A stretch of 36,886 bases of DNA from JANLQX01 sp043775075 (GTDB taxonomy: Bacteria > Actinomycetota > Acidimicrobiia > Acidimicrobiales > JANYDT01). This document shows, in pieces, positions 1 through 7,433 of the stretch. Each line of letters begins with the position of its first letter. Position 1 is the stretch's first letter. The notes beneath the pieces were generated by a model that worked only from the letters and a program-made list of their open reading frames with translations, was not told where the DNA came from and searched no databases. The translations under genes were made by a program, and so were the position numbers. The DNA lies in NCBI GenBank assembly GCA_043775075.1, contig JAYVSS010000223.1, forward strand, positions 1 to 36,886, written 5' to 3'.

Positions 1-1
1 C

Positions 2-37
2 GAAATCCAAGCCGTCCTCGCCGACCCCGCCAACTGA
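2..37 (+). CDS. Possible 3' end of an upstream gene (partial)
   Basis: The second forward frame is open from the left edge and reads EIQAVLADPAN before a TGA. That looks like an ordinary protein C-terminus, but eleven codons are too few to assign a family. The roughly 100 bases between this stop and the convergent stop of the HerA-like gene hold nothing else I can recognise. This could be chance. Confidence 0.22.
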   Translation, partial: EIQAVLADPAN

Positions 38-141
38 ACTTAACAACTGGCCCAACGACTCAGCCCGACCAAGCCGTGGTGACCGTGGCATCGGCAAGCC
101 CGGCTGGCCTGCGCCAACCAAGCCCGGTCGCCGGTTGATCC

Positions 142-2538
142 TCAGGCCACGGGCAACCACAGCACCGACATCTGGCGCACGCTCACGTCGGTGCGCTCCA
201 GTGAGATCGGGAACTCCGTCACCATCTTGCCGATCTCGTCCCACTTGGCGTCGATGGCGAAGAGATCGTCGTGGAGTTGCGTTTCCAAGGTGTGCATTTC
301 GTCGAGCTTGGCAGCGACGGAAGACTCGGCGGTCTCCAGGCGCCCCGCCTTCGACGACGTGCGTCCGGCCCGAGCGACTGCACTGCCCACAGATCGCGTG
401 ATCGAGCGAACGTTGCGCCGTCCCCCCAACAAGGCCCCGAGGAGATCACCTGCTCCGGCGATGAGCTCGCTCGCCCGAGAGGTTTTGGCCGCCGAACGGG
501 TCTCGTCCACTTTGCGCTGAGCACCGTCGATCGACTCGTTGAGCTTGGCCATCTTTATGCTAAGTGTGCTTTGCATCTTGGCGCCCTCTTCATCAGCCTT
601 GGACTGGGCGGCGGCGTCGCAACGAAGCAGGAACGCGTCCTCTGTCTCGCCCACCCGAGCCCACAGCTTGAGCGTTTCATTCCGACGAAGCGGCAGGGCG
701 TGAGTGGCCACCAGGTGGTCGGTGAGCAATTTTGTGACAGCGCGGAACCAGACCGGATCGTCGATCGGAACATTCGGAAGGGCGTAGGCCGCGTTGGCGG
801 GAGCGTCGGCGATAAGGTCACGATCGTCGTAGTCCACGATCGTGGCGCGAGCCGGATCGAAGAGTCGAGCGAGCGGATGGAATACTGCCTCCCATTCCTC
901 CGTCTCCTGCAGCCCGACCTTGGCATCGTCGAAAGTAAGTACGCATCGGGCCACCAGTGCTACCTCAAGCTGAGTCCCTCCGACGATGGCACCTACGGCA
1001 GACGCCCAGGGAGCATCCGCAGCGAGATGATACGCGGACGTACCTTTCGCCAGCGTCGGAGCCAATGGCACGTGATCGTCAGAAAGTGGGGCCCGAGCAA
1101 CGGTGTTCAAAGTCGGCTGATCTGTCGGATTAGTCTCGGTGCTCAGCGGTGGTGTCGCCCCACCTGTTACGACTTGACGCTCCGGCGCGTCTTTCGTAAG
1201 CACACGGAGTTGTTCGCCGGTCAGCGGCCCACGGAGATACGACATGGTCCAGCGACTCGTGAACACACTCGGCTTCGGCTGCCCACTGCGATGCAGCACG
1301 AACTCGCGCTTGGCGAGGCCGCTAATGGTGGCCGCCAGCAGGTCGATGTCCACGCCACCCGCGGCTGAGCGCATCCCATCGAGGAGGCGATCACGATCGC
1401 GTTCGGTCTGCAACCGGCCGATCATCCACGTGGCGGCGTTGGACAGCGCCTTGTAGTCCACATCGACGGGGTTCTGTGTGGCCAGTACGACGCCCACACC
1501 AAAGGCCCGCGCCTGCTTGAGGAGCGTGAGGATCGGCTTCTTTGTCGGTGGAGCTGCCGTGGGCGGAACGAAGCCGAACACTTCATCGATGTAAAGAAGC
1601 GCGCGTAGGTTCGAGGTGCCGGGCTGCTTGCGCATCCACGACACCAACCGGCTGAGCACGGTGGTGAGGGCAAACTGCCGTTCTTCATCGGTGAGGTGGG
1701 CAATCGAAATGATTGATGCCTTTGGCCGTCCGTCTGCGGAATGCAGAAGCGCGTCGATATCCAGTGGCGCGCCCTTCGACCATGCGGCGAACGATGGTGA
1801 TGCCAATAATCCGTTGAGCTTCAACATCAGCTCCATGCGATCCTTGGCGGGAAAGAAGGTCTCCAACTCGAGGACCCCGAGCTTGCGAAACGGAGGGGTC
1901 TGGACCTGGCCGACGAGGGTTGCCACATCGATCGTTTGTCCCGCTGCCCATGCTCGGTCCAACAAATTGGTGAGGAGGATGTGCTCGCGCCCAGACAGTG
2001 GATCGCTCTCAATTCCGCACAATGCGAGCAGACCGCTGACGACGGAACCGACCTCGTCAATGCGCAACTCCTCATCGTCGCTCGCTCCGGGTGGGGGAGC
2101 GAGCGACCCAACGAGATTGAGGGGGATTCCGTCGGATGATCCGGGCGTATACACCGACACATCGGCGGCGGCTCGGAGGGCGGTGATGCGGGCGCCGTCG
2201 AGACCCCATGAGGCCAACCCATCGGACCACTGCTGGGCCACCGCATTCGCCGCGTCAGCGTCGCCGCTCTCGATCCATGGGGCGAACGAGGCGCCGTCAA
2301 GCGCCGGGAACGTGAGCGCGAGGTTGGCAAGATCGCCCTTCGGGTCAACGAGGATCACCGGTACCCCCGAGAGCAGCGCCTCTTCGATCATGACGATTCC
2401 GAGACCCGTTTTACCGGAACCCGTCTGCCCAACAATCACGCCGTGCGTGGTCAGCGACGCTGGGTCCAACTCCACCCGCATGCCGCTGCGTTGATGTGAA
2501 GCGGGATCGACGGATTCTCCAAGAAAAAGACCGGACAT
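142..2538 (-). CDS. HerA-like / DUF853-type P-loop ATPase
   Basis: This is a 798-aa cytosolic ATPase of the HerA/FtsK-like superfamily. The Walker A motif GQTGSGKTG is near residues 37-45, the Walker B motif LLYIDE near 314-319, and a sensor-like LATQNP follows about 40 residues later. The order ILVDPKGDLANLAL just after Walker A is typical of HerA-type proteins annotated DUF853/DUF87. The last 150 residues are rich in Lys, Glu and Ala with probable coiled coil and no known domain. The frame stays open upstream to 2829, but that extension lies antisense to the divergent permease gene. I therefore chose the ATG at 2538 (MSGLFLGESVD), which leaves 34 bases between the two start codons. The cellular role is unknown; relatives act in DNA processing or translocation. 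No NurA nuclease gene is adjacent. Confidence 0.8.
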   Translation of the reverse strand: MSGLFLGESVDPASHQRSGMRVELDPASLTTHGVIVGQTGSGKTGLGIVMIEEALLSGVPVILVDPKGDLANLALTFPALDGASFAPWIESGDADAANAVAQQWSDGLASWGLDGARITALRAAADVSVYTPGSSDGIPLNLVGSLAPPPGASDDEELRIDEVGSVVSGLLALCGIESDPLSGREHILLTNLLDRAWAAGQTIDVATLVGQVQTPPFRKLGVLELETFFPAKDRMELMLKLNGLLASPSFAAWSKGAPLDIDALLHSADGRPKASIISIAHLTDEERQFALTTVLSRLVSWMRKQPGTSNLRALLYIDEVFGFVPPTAAPPTKKPILTLLKQARAFGVGVVLATQNPVDVDYKALSNAATWMIGRLQTERDRDRLLDGMRSAAGGVDIDLLAATISGLAKREFVLHRSGQPKPSVFTSRWTMSYLRGPLTGEQLRVLTKDAPERQVVTGGATPPLSTETNPTDQPTLNTVARAPLSDDHVPLAPTLAKGTSAYHLAADAPWASAVGAIVGGTQLEVALVARCVLTFDDAKVGLQETEEWEAVFHPLARLFDPARATIVDYDDRDLIADAPANAAYALPNVPIDDPVWFRAVTKLLTDHLVATHALPLRRNETLKLWARVGETEDAFLLRCDAAAQSKADEEGAKMQSTLSIKMAKLNESIDGAQRKVDETRSAAKTSRASELIAGAGDLLGALLGGRRNVRSITRSVGSAVARAGRTSSKAGRLETAESSVAAKLDEMHTLETQLHDDLFAIDAKWDEIGKMVTEFPISLERTDVSVRQMSVLWLPVA

Positions 2539-2572
2539 ATCGATCACGCTATCGGTCGTAGATTGGCGACCC

Positions 2573-3379
2573 GTGCCCGTCGACGTCACCCTTGCCCGCG
2601 GCCTCGCCATCGCCGCCGCTGGATGCGCCGCTGGCTGTATCAACGCCATTGTGGGCTCCGGAACGTTGATCTCGTTTCCCACGCTCGTGGGTGTGGGGTT
2701 CGACAAGGTCCCCGCCAACATCGCTAACACGATGGGTCTGACGCCCGGTTCGGGGAGCGCGGTTGCGGCGATGCGACCGGAGTTGGCGGGCCAACGCGAT
2801 CGGTTGCGCAGACTGGTGCCGTTCTCCATTGCCGGTGCTTTGCTCGGAGCCTCGCTTGTGCTCGTCCTCTCTCCGAAAGTGTTTCAACGCGTTGTGCCGT
2901 TTCTCGTGCTCATTGGCGTGGTGCTCGTCGCGGTACAGCCGAAATTACAAGCGCGCTTACGAGCGAGGAAGGCTGAAGCTGCCGCGTCCGCTGACGGTGA
3001 GCGCGAGCACCACGGGTGGGGACTGCGAGCGGGCGTGTTGGCCACCGGGATCTACGGCGGGTACTTCGGCGCCGGTCAGGGCGTGATCCTCATGGGAGTG
3101 CTCGGCTCGATGGTCGATGACGCGCTTCCGCGGCTCAACGCCACCAAGAATGTTTTGGCCGGATGCGCCAACGGGGCGGCGGCGTTGGTGTTTATCGGAC
3201 GGGGCATATTTTTCGGTGGTTCGGTCCCTTGGGCGGCGGCGGGGATCGTGGCGGTGTCGTCGATCATCGGCGGACAGCTCGGAGCGCGGGTCAGCCGGCG
3301 GATCAAACCCAATTTCCTACGCGCGCTTATTATTGTTGTCGGCGTGACAGTCGCTACCCGGATGTTGCTGGCCAACTAA
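2573..3379 (+). CDS. TauE/SafE family membrane permease
   Basis: A 268-aa polytopic membrane protein. The N-terminal segment has the family signature of glycine-rich hairpins (AGCINAIVGSGTLISFP) followed by GVGFDKVPANIANTMGL. A second pseudo-repeat begins near residue 150 with GIYGGYFGAGQGV. About eight hydrophobic segments are visible, separated by a basic, charged loop (residues about 125-145). The family exports sulfite, sulfoacetate or related anions; the substrate here cannot be read from sequence. The start is GTG at 2573. It is transcribed divergently from the HerA-like gene with only 34 bases between them, so both messages probably have very short leaders. Confidence 0.85.
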   Translation: MPVDVTLARGLAIAAAGCAAGCINAIVGSGTLISFPTLVGVGFDKVPANIANTMGLTPGSGSAVAAMRPELAGQRDRLRRLVPFSIAGALLGASLVLVLSPKVFQRVVPFLVLIGVVLVAVQPKLQARLRARKAEAAASADGEREHHGWGLRAGVLATGIYGGYFGAGQGVILMGVLGSMVDDALPRLNATKNVLAGCANGAAALVFIGRGIFFGGSVPWAAAGIVAVSSIIGGQLGARVSRRIKPNFLRALIIVVGVTVATRMLLAN

Positions 3380-3424
3380 CGGCGCGTAGTAAGCGCTTCT
3401 TCAAACCCGATGAGAGTCCGTCGC

Positions 3425-4015
3425 TCAGCCGTTCGATGGAGGACGCAGGTAAATGGAGCGCTTCGGCTGAGCAAAGACCCTCGAGACCATGGGCACAAAG
3501 TGATCGAGGTCAAGGTTTTCGTAGTCAGGATCAAAGCAGTTCTGGTCGTACAGCGCACAAAACTCGATGGTTTCTCGGTAGTGGGGCGCGTCCTTGTGCT
3601 GCTCGCGCATGTGCCGGTCGAGGCCGAGATGATGAAAGAAGTAGTACCCCTGAAAAATGCCGTGGTGGGCCACGATCCAGTGGTTCTGCTCGGACACAAA
3701 CGGCTCAAGAATGGTGGCGGCCATCTCCGAATGATTGCGCGAAGCCAGCGTGTCTCCAATGTCGTGGAGCAAGGCGCAAACGACGAACTCTTCGTCCTTG
3801 TCGGCCCGTTCAGCCCGTGTGGCGGACTGCAGGGAGTGGGTTAGACGATCGACGCCGTATCCCCCACTCTCTCCGGCGAGCAACGTGAGATGGGTGAGAA
3901 CGCGGTCAGCCAGGCCCTTGTTCCAATCGTCGAGTTCACCGGAGATGATCCGGTAGTCATCTCGGGTGGCATCTTGCATCCGAGTAAACGTGGTGGGTCT
4001 CGTGTCGGTAGGCAT
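3425..4015 (-). CDS. HD-domain protein related to PhnZ-type diiron oxygenases / predicted HD phosphohydrolases
   Basis: A 196-aa protein with a complete HD metal-site pattern: His60 (LTHSLQSA), His84-Asp85 (LLHDIGD), His95, His117/118 and Asp157 (LYDQ). The C-terminal block DPDYENLDLDHFVPMV is characteristic of the COG4341 group. This layout is shared with PhnZ and TmpB, mixed-valent diiron oxygenases that cleave hydroxylated aminophosphonates, and with hydrolytic HD proteins. Sequence alone does not separate the two. The frame is open upstream to 4345, but that part is antisense-like overlap with tam. The ATG at 4015 lies two bases after the tam stop, so the two genes are translationally coupled. 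A function on a small oxidised C2 compound is possible but unproven. Confidence 0.78.
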   Translation of the reverse strand: MPTDTRPTTFTRMQDATRDDYRIISGELDDWNKGLADRVLTHLTLLAGESGGYGVDRLTHSLQSATRAERADKDEEFVVCALLHDIGDTLASRNHSEMAATILEPFVSEQNHWIVAHHGIFQGYYFFHHLGLDRHMREQHKDAPHYRETIEFCALYDQNCFDPDYENLDLDHFVPMVSRVFAQPKRSIYLRPPSNG

Positions 4016-4017
4016 GG

Positions 4018-4794
4018 TCACAACGTAGCAACGGCGAACACCCGGCGAAAGGGAAACGGCGTACCCCATGGTTTCGTTGGGTACGCGGCCCTTAACGCGG
4101 GGGCCAAGTCGGCGCAGAATTGGTCCCGCTGTTCGGCCGTGTCCAATGCCGCCAGCACCGGACGGAGTGCTGTTCCCTTCACCCACTCGAGGATCGGGTC
4201 TGACCCCGGCAGTATGTGTACGTACGTTGTTTCCCACACATCGACGGTAGTGCTGAGCGGGGCCAGCGTGTCGAGGTACTGCGAGGCGCGAAATGAGTCG
4301 TGGGTACGCTCCGGAAGTTGGGCGAGGCGTCCGACCGATGCCCACTTCTGAGCTGCTCTTAGAGCACGAATCGCCTGGTGATGTGGATCATCGAGGTTTC
4401 CTGGCACCTGAAAAGCAAGGGTGCCTCCGGGGGTCAGCATGTCTATCCAGCGGCTGAGCAACTCGCGGTGTCCGGGGACCCACTGGAGGGCGGCGTTGGC
4501 GATGATTGCATCTACCGCTCCCGTCGGCTCCCACGTTGCCAAGTCGCCTAACTCGAATCGTACGTTCGCTGACGAATATGCAGCGGCACTTTCGATCCTT
4601 GCAACGTCGTTGTCCACGCCAATGATTTGTGCGCCCGGCCAGCGGTGCGCCAACGAAGCAGTCAGCGTCCCGGGTCCGCACCCGAGATCGACGATCGTCT
4701 GTGCCCGTTCGTTGGGGACGCGCCCGACGAGTTCGTAAAACGGGCGACTGCGTTCGTCGGTGTAGTGCCGATACTGCGTGGGGTCCCAGGTCAT
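4018..4794 (-). CDS. tam: Trans-aconitate 2-methyltransferase
   Basis: A 258-aa SAM-dependent class I methyltransferase. The N-terminus WDPTQYRHYTDERSRPF matches the Tam family opening, followed by motif I VDLGCGPGTLTA (about residues 35-46), the acidic end of strand 2 (IIGVDND), and ANAALQWVPGH. Tam methylates trans-aconitate, a spontaneous inhibitor of aconitase, and so detoxifies it in the cytosol. It is the first gene of a two-gene minus-strand unit with the HD protein, separated by 2 bases. It is divergent from the second HD gene with 58 bases between the starts. Confidence 0.88.
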   Translation of the reverse strand: MTWDPTQYRHYTDERSRPFYELVGRVPNERAQTIVDLGCGPGTLTASLAHRWPGAQIIGVDNDVARIESAAAYSSANVRFELGDLATWEPTGAVDAIIANAALQWVPGHRELLSRWIDMLTPGGTLAFQVPGNLDDPHHQAIRALRAAQKWASVGRLAQLPERTHDSFRASQYLDTLAPLSTTVDVWETTYVHILPGSDPILEWVKGTALRPVLAALDTAEQRDQFCADLAPALRAAYPTKPWGTPFPFRRVFAVATL

Positions 4795-4852
4795 TCGCTG
4801 ATCGTAAAACTAATACAAGTGAAATACACGTGGATCACGTCAGAATTGGTCG

Positions 4853-5482
4853 GTGAATCCCACCACGGATGCCTCGCTGATGGTCTGGATCGGCACTACG
4901 CCTCACGCCGGTCGTGTCCTCGCCGGGGTCCTCGCCCGTTACGACGAACCGCATCGCCGTTATCACGACGGCCGACACGTCCGACTGGTGGTCGCTCGAT
5001 GTCTCGCCTTGTTCGACGACATCGCGGTAGCAAATCGCCGCGCAGTGGTATGGGCCTCGCTCTGGCACGACGCCGTATATGACCCTCGCTCGAATACGAA
5101 CGAGCGCGACAGTGCCGAACTTGCTGACCGCGAGTTGGCGTCGCTCGGTGTCTCGGCCTCGGACCGGGCCGAGGTTGCCCGTTTAATCATGCTCACTGCC
5201 GGCCATGCGGTCGGACCCGATGATTCCAATGGTGCCGTTCTTGTGGACGCCGACCTTGCAGTGCTCGGAGCGTCGGCCCGGGACTACTCCGAGTACGTGG
5301 TCGCCGTGCGCACTGAGTACTCCTTCGTTGACGATGACGCGTGGCGAATCGGGCGGGCGAAGGTGCTACGGGCGTTGTTGGATATTCCGGAGTTGTTCCA
5401 CACGTGGCCGATGGCTTCTCAGGAAGTGAACGCTCGCCGCAATCTCGAAGCAGAACTACGTGAGCTTACGAACGAGGCGTGA
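4853..5482 (+). CDS. Predicted metal-dependent HD phosphohydrolase (COG4339-like)
   Basis: A 209-aa protein. EPHRRYHDGRHV (His38, His42) and LWHDAVYDP (His72-Asp73) reproduce the HD-superfamily signature of the small COG4339 group, followed by NTNERDSAELA and a later acidic residue in VDADLAVLG. Biochemical function is unknown for this group. The start is GTG at 4853. The 3' end overlaps the convergent meaB stop by 17 bases. It is unrelated to the HD protein at 3425-4015 beyond the superfamily level. Confidence 0.82.
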   Translation: MNPTTDASLMVWIGTTPHAGRVLAGVLARYDEPHRRYHDGRHVRLVVARCLALFDDIAVANRRAVVWASLWHDAVYDPRSNTNERDSAELADRELASLGVSASDRAEVARLIMLTAGHAVGPDDSNGAVLVDADLAVLGASARDYSEYVVAVRTEYSFVDDDAWRIGRAKVLRALLDIPELFHTWPMASQEVNARRNLEAELRELTNEA

Positions 5483-6527
5483 GCACTGAGGTTCGGGCAA
5501 CGATGGCCTCGACGGCGCTCGACGTTGATAGCGATCCGGCGAGTACATCCGCCTCCAACTGGCGAACGTAGTCATCTGCGCGCAGTGCGTCGGTGACGCG
5601 CTCGGTGACCTCAACCCAGAGCCACGATCGTTCCTGCGCCGCGCGCCGCTCCACCTGCTCGACGGCCCGAGCCGACCGAAGCGCCATCAGGGTCGTCCAC
5701 ACGTCACCGACGCCGACACCGGTGAGAGCAGAGGCGGGTATGGCGACCGGTGTCCAGTTCGTTGACGATGGACGCATGAGGCGCAGGGCGCTGGAATAGT
5801 CCGACAGGGTGGCGCGGGCTTGGGCCTGCAGGCCGCCGTCGGATTTGTTGACCACGACGAGGTCGGCCAATTCCATGATCCCCCGCTTCACGCCCTGCAA
5901 TTCGTCGCCACCGGCCGGGGCCACGAGCAACACGAAGGCGTCGGTGAGATTCGCCACCGCCGTCTCTGACTGTCCGACACCAACGGTTTCCACCAGAACC
6001 ACGTCGTAGCCGGCGGCTTCGACCAGGCGAACAACTTCGCGGGTGCGCCGAGCGACACCGCCGAGCGTCCCCCCACTTGCCGTCGGACGGATGAACGCAT
6101 TTGGCTCCCGAGCCAACTCGGCCATGCGGGTCTTGTCGCCGAGGATCGATCCGCCAGTACGCGTCGATGACGGATCCACGGCGAGGACCGCCACTTTCAA
6201 ACCGTGACTGCGGGTCAGGTGAAGGCCGAACGTTTCGATGAACGTGGACTTCCCCACGCCGGGAGTCCCCGTGATCCCGACTCGAAAGGCCGACGCAATC
6301 GGCGGGAGCGCATTGAGCAGGGCGACGGCCTGGGCCCGGTGATCAGTGCGCGTTGATTCCACCAGCGTGATGGCTCGGGCCAGGGCGCGTCGATCGCCCG
6401 CAACAATGGCCTCGACCGTTGCGCCGACTCCGGCGTCTCCGAGATCAGTGGGCGCCGCGTATTTGGGCCCAGAGTACGTGGGCGGTGAGTCAGCGGCCGG
6501 AGGATTGGTGGGGCCAGGCGTCGACAT
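5466..6527 (-). CDS. meaB: Methylmalonyl-CoA mutase-associated GTPase MeaB
   Basis: A 353-aa G3E-family GTPase. The P-loop GITGTPGVGKST is at residues 84-95, with VDPSSTRTGGSILGDKTRM after it, VLVETVGVGQSE as the G3 region and VVNKSDG as the base-specificity motif. MeaB gates cofactor delivery to, and protects, adenosylcobalamin-dependent mutases. I start it at the ATG at 6527. The open frame reaches 6641, but that extension runs through a palindromic repeat at 6593-6647. It lies on the same strand as the mutase gene, but a PaiB-like gene on the opposite strand sits between them, so the usual mutase-meaB operon is broken here. Confidence 0.93.
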   Translation of the reverse strand: MSTPGPTNPPAADSPPTYSGPKYAAPTDLGDAGVGATVEAIVAGDRRALARAITLVESTRTDHRAQAVALLNALPPIASAFRVGITGTPGVGKSTFIETFGLHLTRSHGLKVAVLAVDPSSTRTGGSILGDKTRMAELAREPNAFIRPTASGGTLGGVARRTREVVRLVEAAGYDVVLVETVGVGQSETAVANLTDAFVLLVAPAGGDELQGVKRGIMELADLVVVNKSDGGLQAQARATLSDYSSALRLMRPSSTNWTPVAIPASALTGVGVGDVWTTLMALRSARAVEQVERRAAQERSWLWVEVTERVTDALRADDYVRQLEADVLAGSLSTSSAVEAIVARTSVLTPRS

Positions 6528-6592
6528 CGGCTCCGAGGTTACCGATCTGCCGGTCAAGGGCGCCGCGATGGGACGGAGGTACTGGGTGACAA

Positions 6593-6647
6593 GGCGTTGT
6601 TGGGTGGCGTCACGGTCATTTTTGACCGCCTTGCCCCCCAAAACGCC
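6593..6647. repeat. Imperfect palindromic element upstream of meaB
   Basis: Three nested pairs can be seen: GGCGTT/AACGCC outermost, GGGTGGC/GCCCCCC with one mismatch, and CGGTCA/TGACCG around a TTTT loop. The sequence after it (CGCCTAG followed by GCCCCCAGAAA) resembles the tandem unit at 7384-7431. It probably belongs to a short dispersed palindromic family. It could equally be an attenuator or terminator-like structure in the divergent meaB/paiB spacer. Confidence 0.5.
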
Positions 6648-6694
6648 TAGGCCCCCAGAAAGTCACACGGTGCCGAGCCGGGAGGCCGTCTACG

Positions 6695-7315
6695 GTGATC
6701 AACATGTACGTCCCCAGTGCATTTGCCGAGACCGACCCAACAACGATTGCGGCGATTGTTCGTGCTCACCCGCTGGCCCAGTTGGTCGTGCATACGGCCG
6801 CCGACGGCCTGTTGGCGACACCGGTGCCCATGCACATCCGGGTTTCCGAAGGGGGCGAGTGGATGTTCGTCGGTCACCTGGCGAAGGGCAATCCGGTGTT
6901 GGTGGGCGGCCCCGCCCTGGCCAGCTTCACGGGGGTTGAGGCCTACATTTCGCCGTCGATGTATCCGACGAAGGCTGAACACGGGCGCGTCGTTCCGACG
7001 TGGAACTACGAGACCGTCCAGGTGCGGGGCGAGTTGGTCTTGCAGCGTGAGCCAGCATGGATTCTTGAGCTCCTGAATGACCTTACGTCGGAGCACGAAT
7101 CACCCCGATCGTCACCGTGGTCCGTCGCCGACGCGCCTTCGGACTACGTCGATGGGCTACTTCGAGCCATCGTCGGCATCGAGCTTCGGCCGACGAACAT
7201 CACGGCGAAACGCAAGCTCTCTCAGAACCAGCCCGAGATCAACCGAGCCTCAGTGAAAGCCATGCTGAGCAGCGGAACCGCCGCCGAGCGGGCCACCGCG
7301 GCGGCGATGGCCTGA
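6695..7315 (+). CDS. PaiB-like FMN-binding (negative transcriptional regulator family) protein
   Basis: A 206-aa protein of the PaiB/FMN-bind_2 family. It opens with MYVPSAFAETDP and contains TPVPMHIR, GHLAKGNP, and FTGVEAYISPSMYP followed by VPTWNYETVQVRG. These are the conserved blocks of the split-barrel flavin-binding fold. Bacillus PaiB affects sporulation and protease gene expression, and most homologues are uncharacterised. GGAGG at 6681-6685 sits 9 bases before the GTG at 6695 and 18 before the ATG at 6704, so I prefer the GTG. It is oriented against both meaB and the mutase gene and is flanked by repeats on both sides, which suggests an insertion between two functionally linked genes. 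Confidence 0.85.
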   Translation: MINMYVPSAFAETDPTTIAAIVRAHPLAQLVVHTAADGLLATPVPMHIRVSEGGEWMFVGHLAKGNPVLVGGPALASFTGVEAYISPSMYPTKAEHGRVVPTWNYETVQVRGELVLQREPAWILELLNDLTSEHESPRSSPWSVADAPSDYVDGLLRAIVGIELRPTNITAKRKLSQNQPEINRASVKAMLSSGTAAERATAAAMA

Positions 7316-7329
7316 GAGTCTCGTAGTGA

Positions 7330-7431
7330 TTCTGGGTGGCTGTCCGTTCTTGGGTTGCTCCGCTGTCATCTCTGACGGCGCAACCACCCAGAAACGCCTA
7401 GCCACCCAGAAACGCCTAGCCACCCAGAACG
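7330..7431. repeat. Inverted plus tandem 18-bp repeat between convergent genes
   Basis: TTCTGGGTGGCT (7330-7341) is the exact reverse complement of AGCCACCCAGAA, which occurs twice on the right (7400-7411, 7418-7429). A third, near-perfect copy begins at 7383. The right side is a tandem array of the unit CCACCCAGAAACGCCTAG at 7384-7401 and 7402-7419, plus a truncated third unit ending at 7431. It lies between the stops of the convergent PaiB-like and mutase genes. It could fold as a bidirectional terminator, or be a short palindromic repeat element. Confidence 0.7.
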
Positions 7432-7433
7432 TT

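Noticed and set aside
271..1368. 365-aa open frame opposite the HerA-like gene
   Set aside because: It is antisense to a gene with intact ATPase motifs, has Arg/Ser-rich composition and no domain, and is a GC-rich shadow.
2539..2829. 97-residue N-terminal extension of the HerA-like ATPase
   Set aside because: It lies antisense to the TauE/SafE gene, and family homology begins at the internal ATG.
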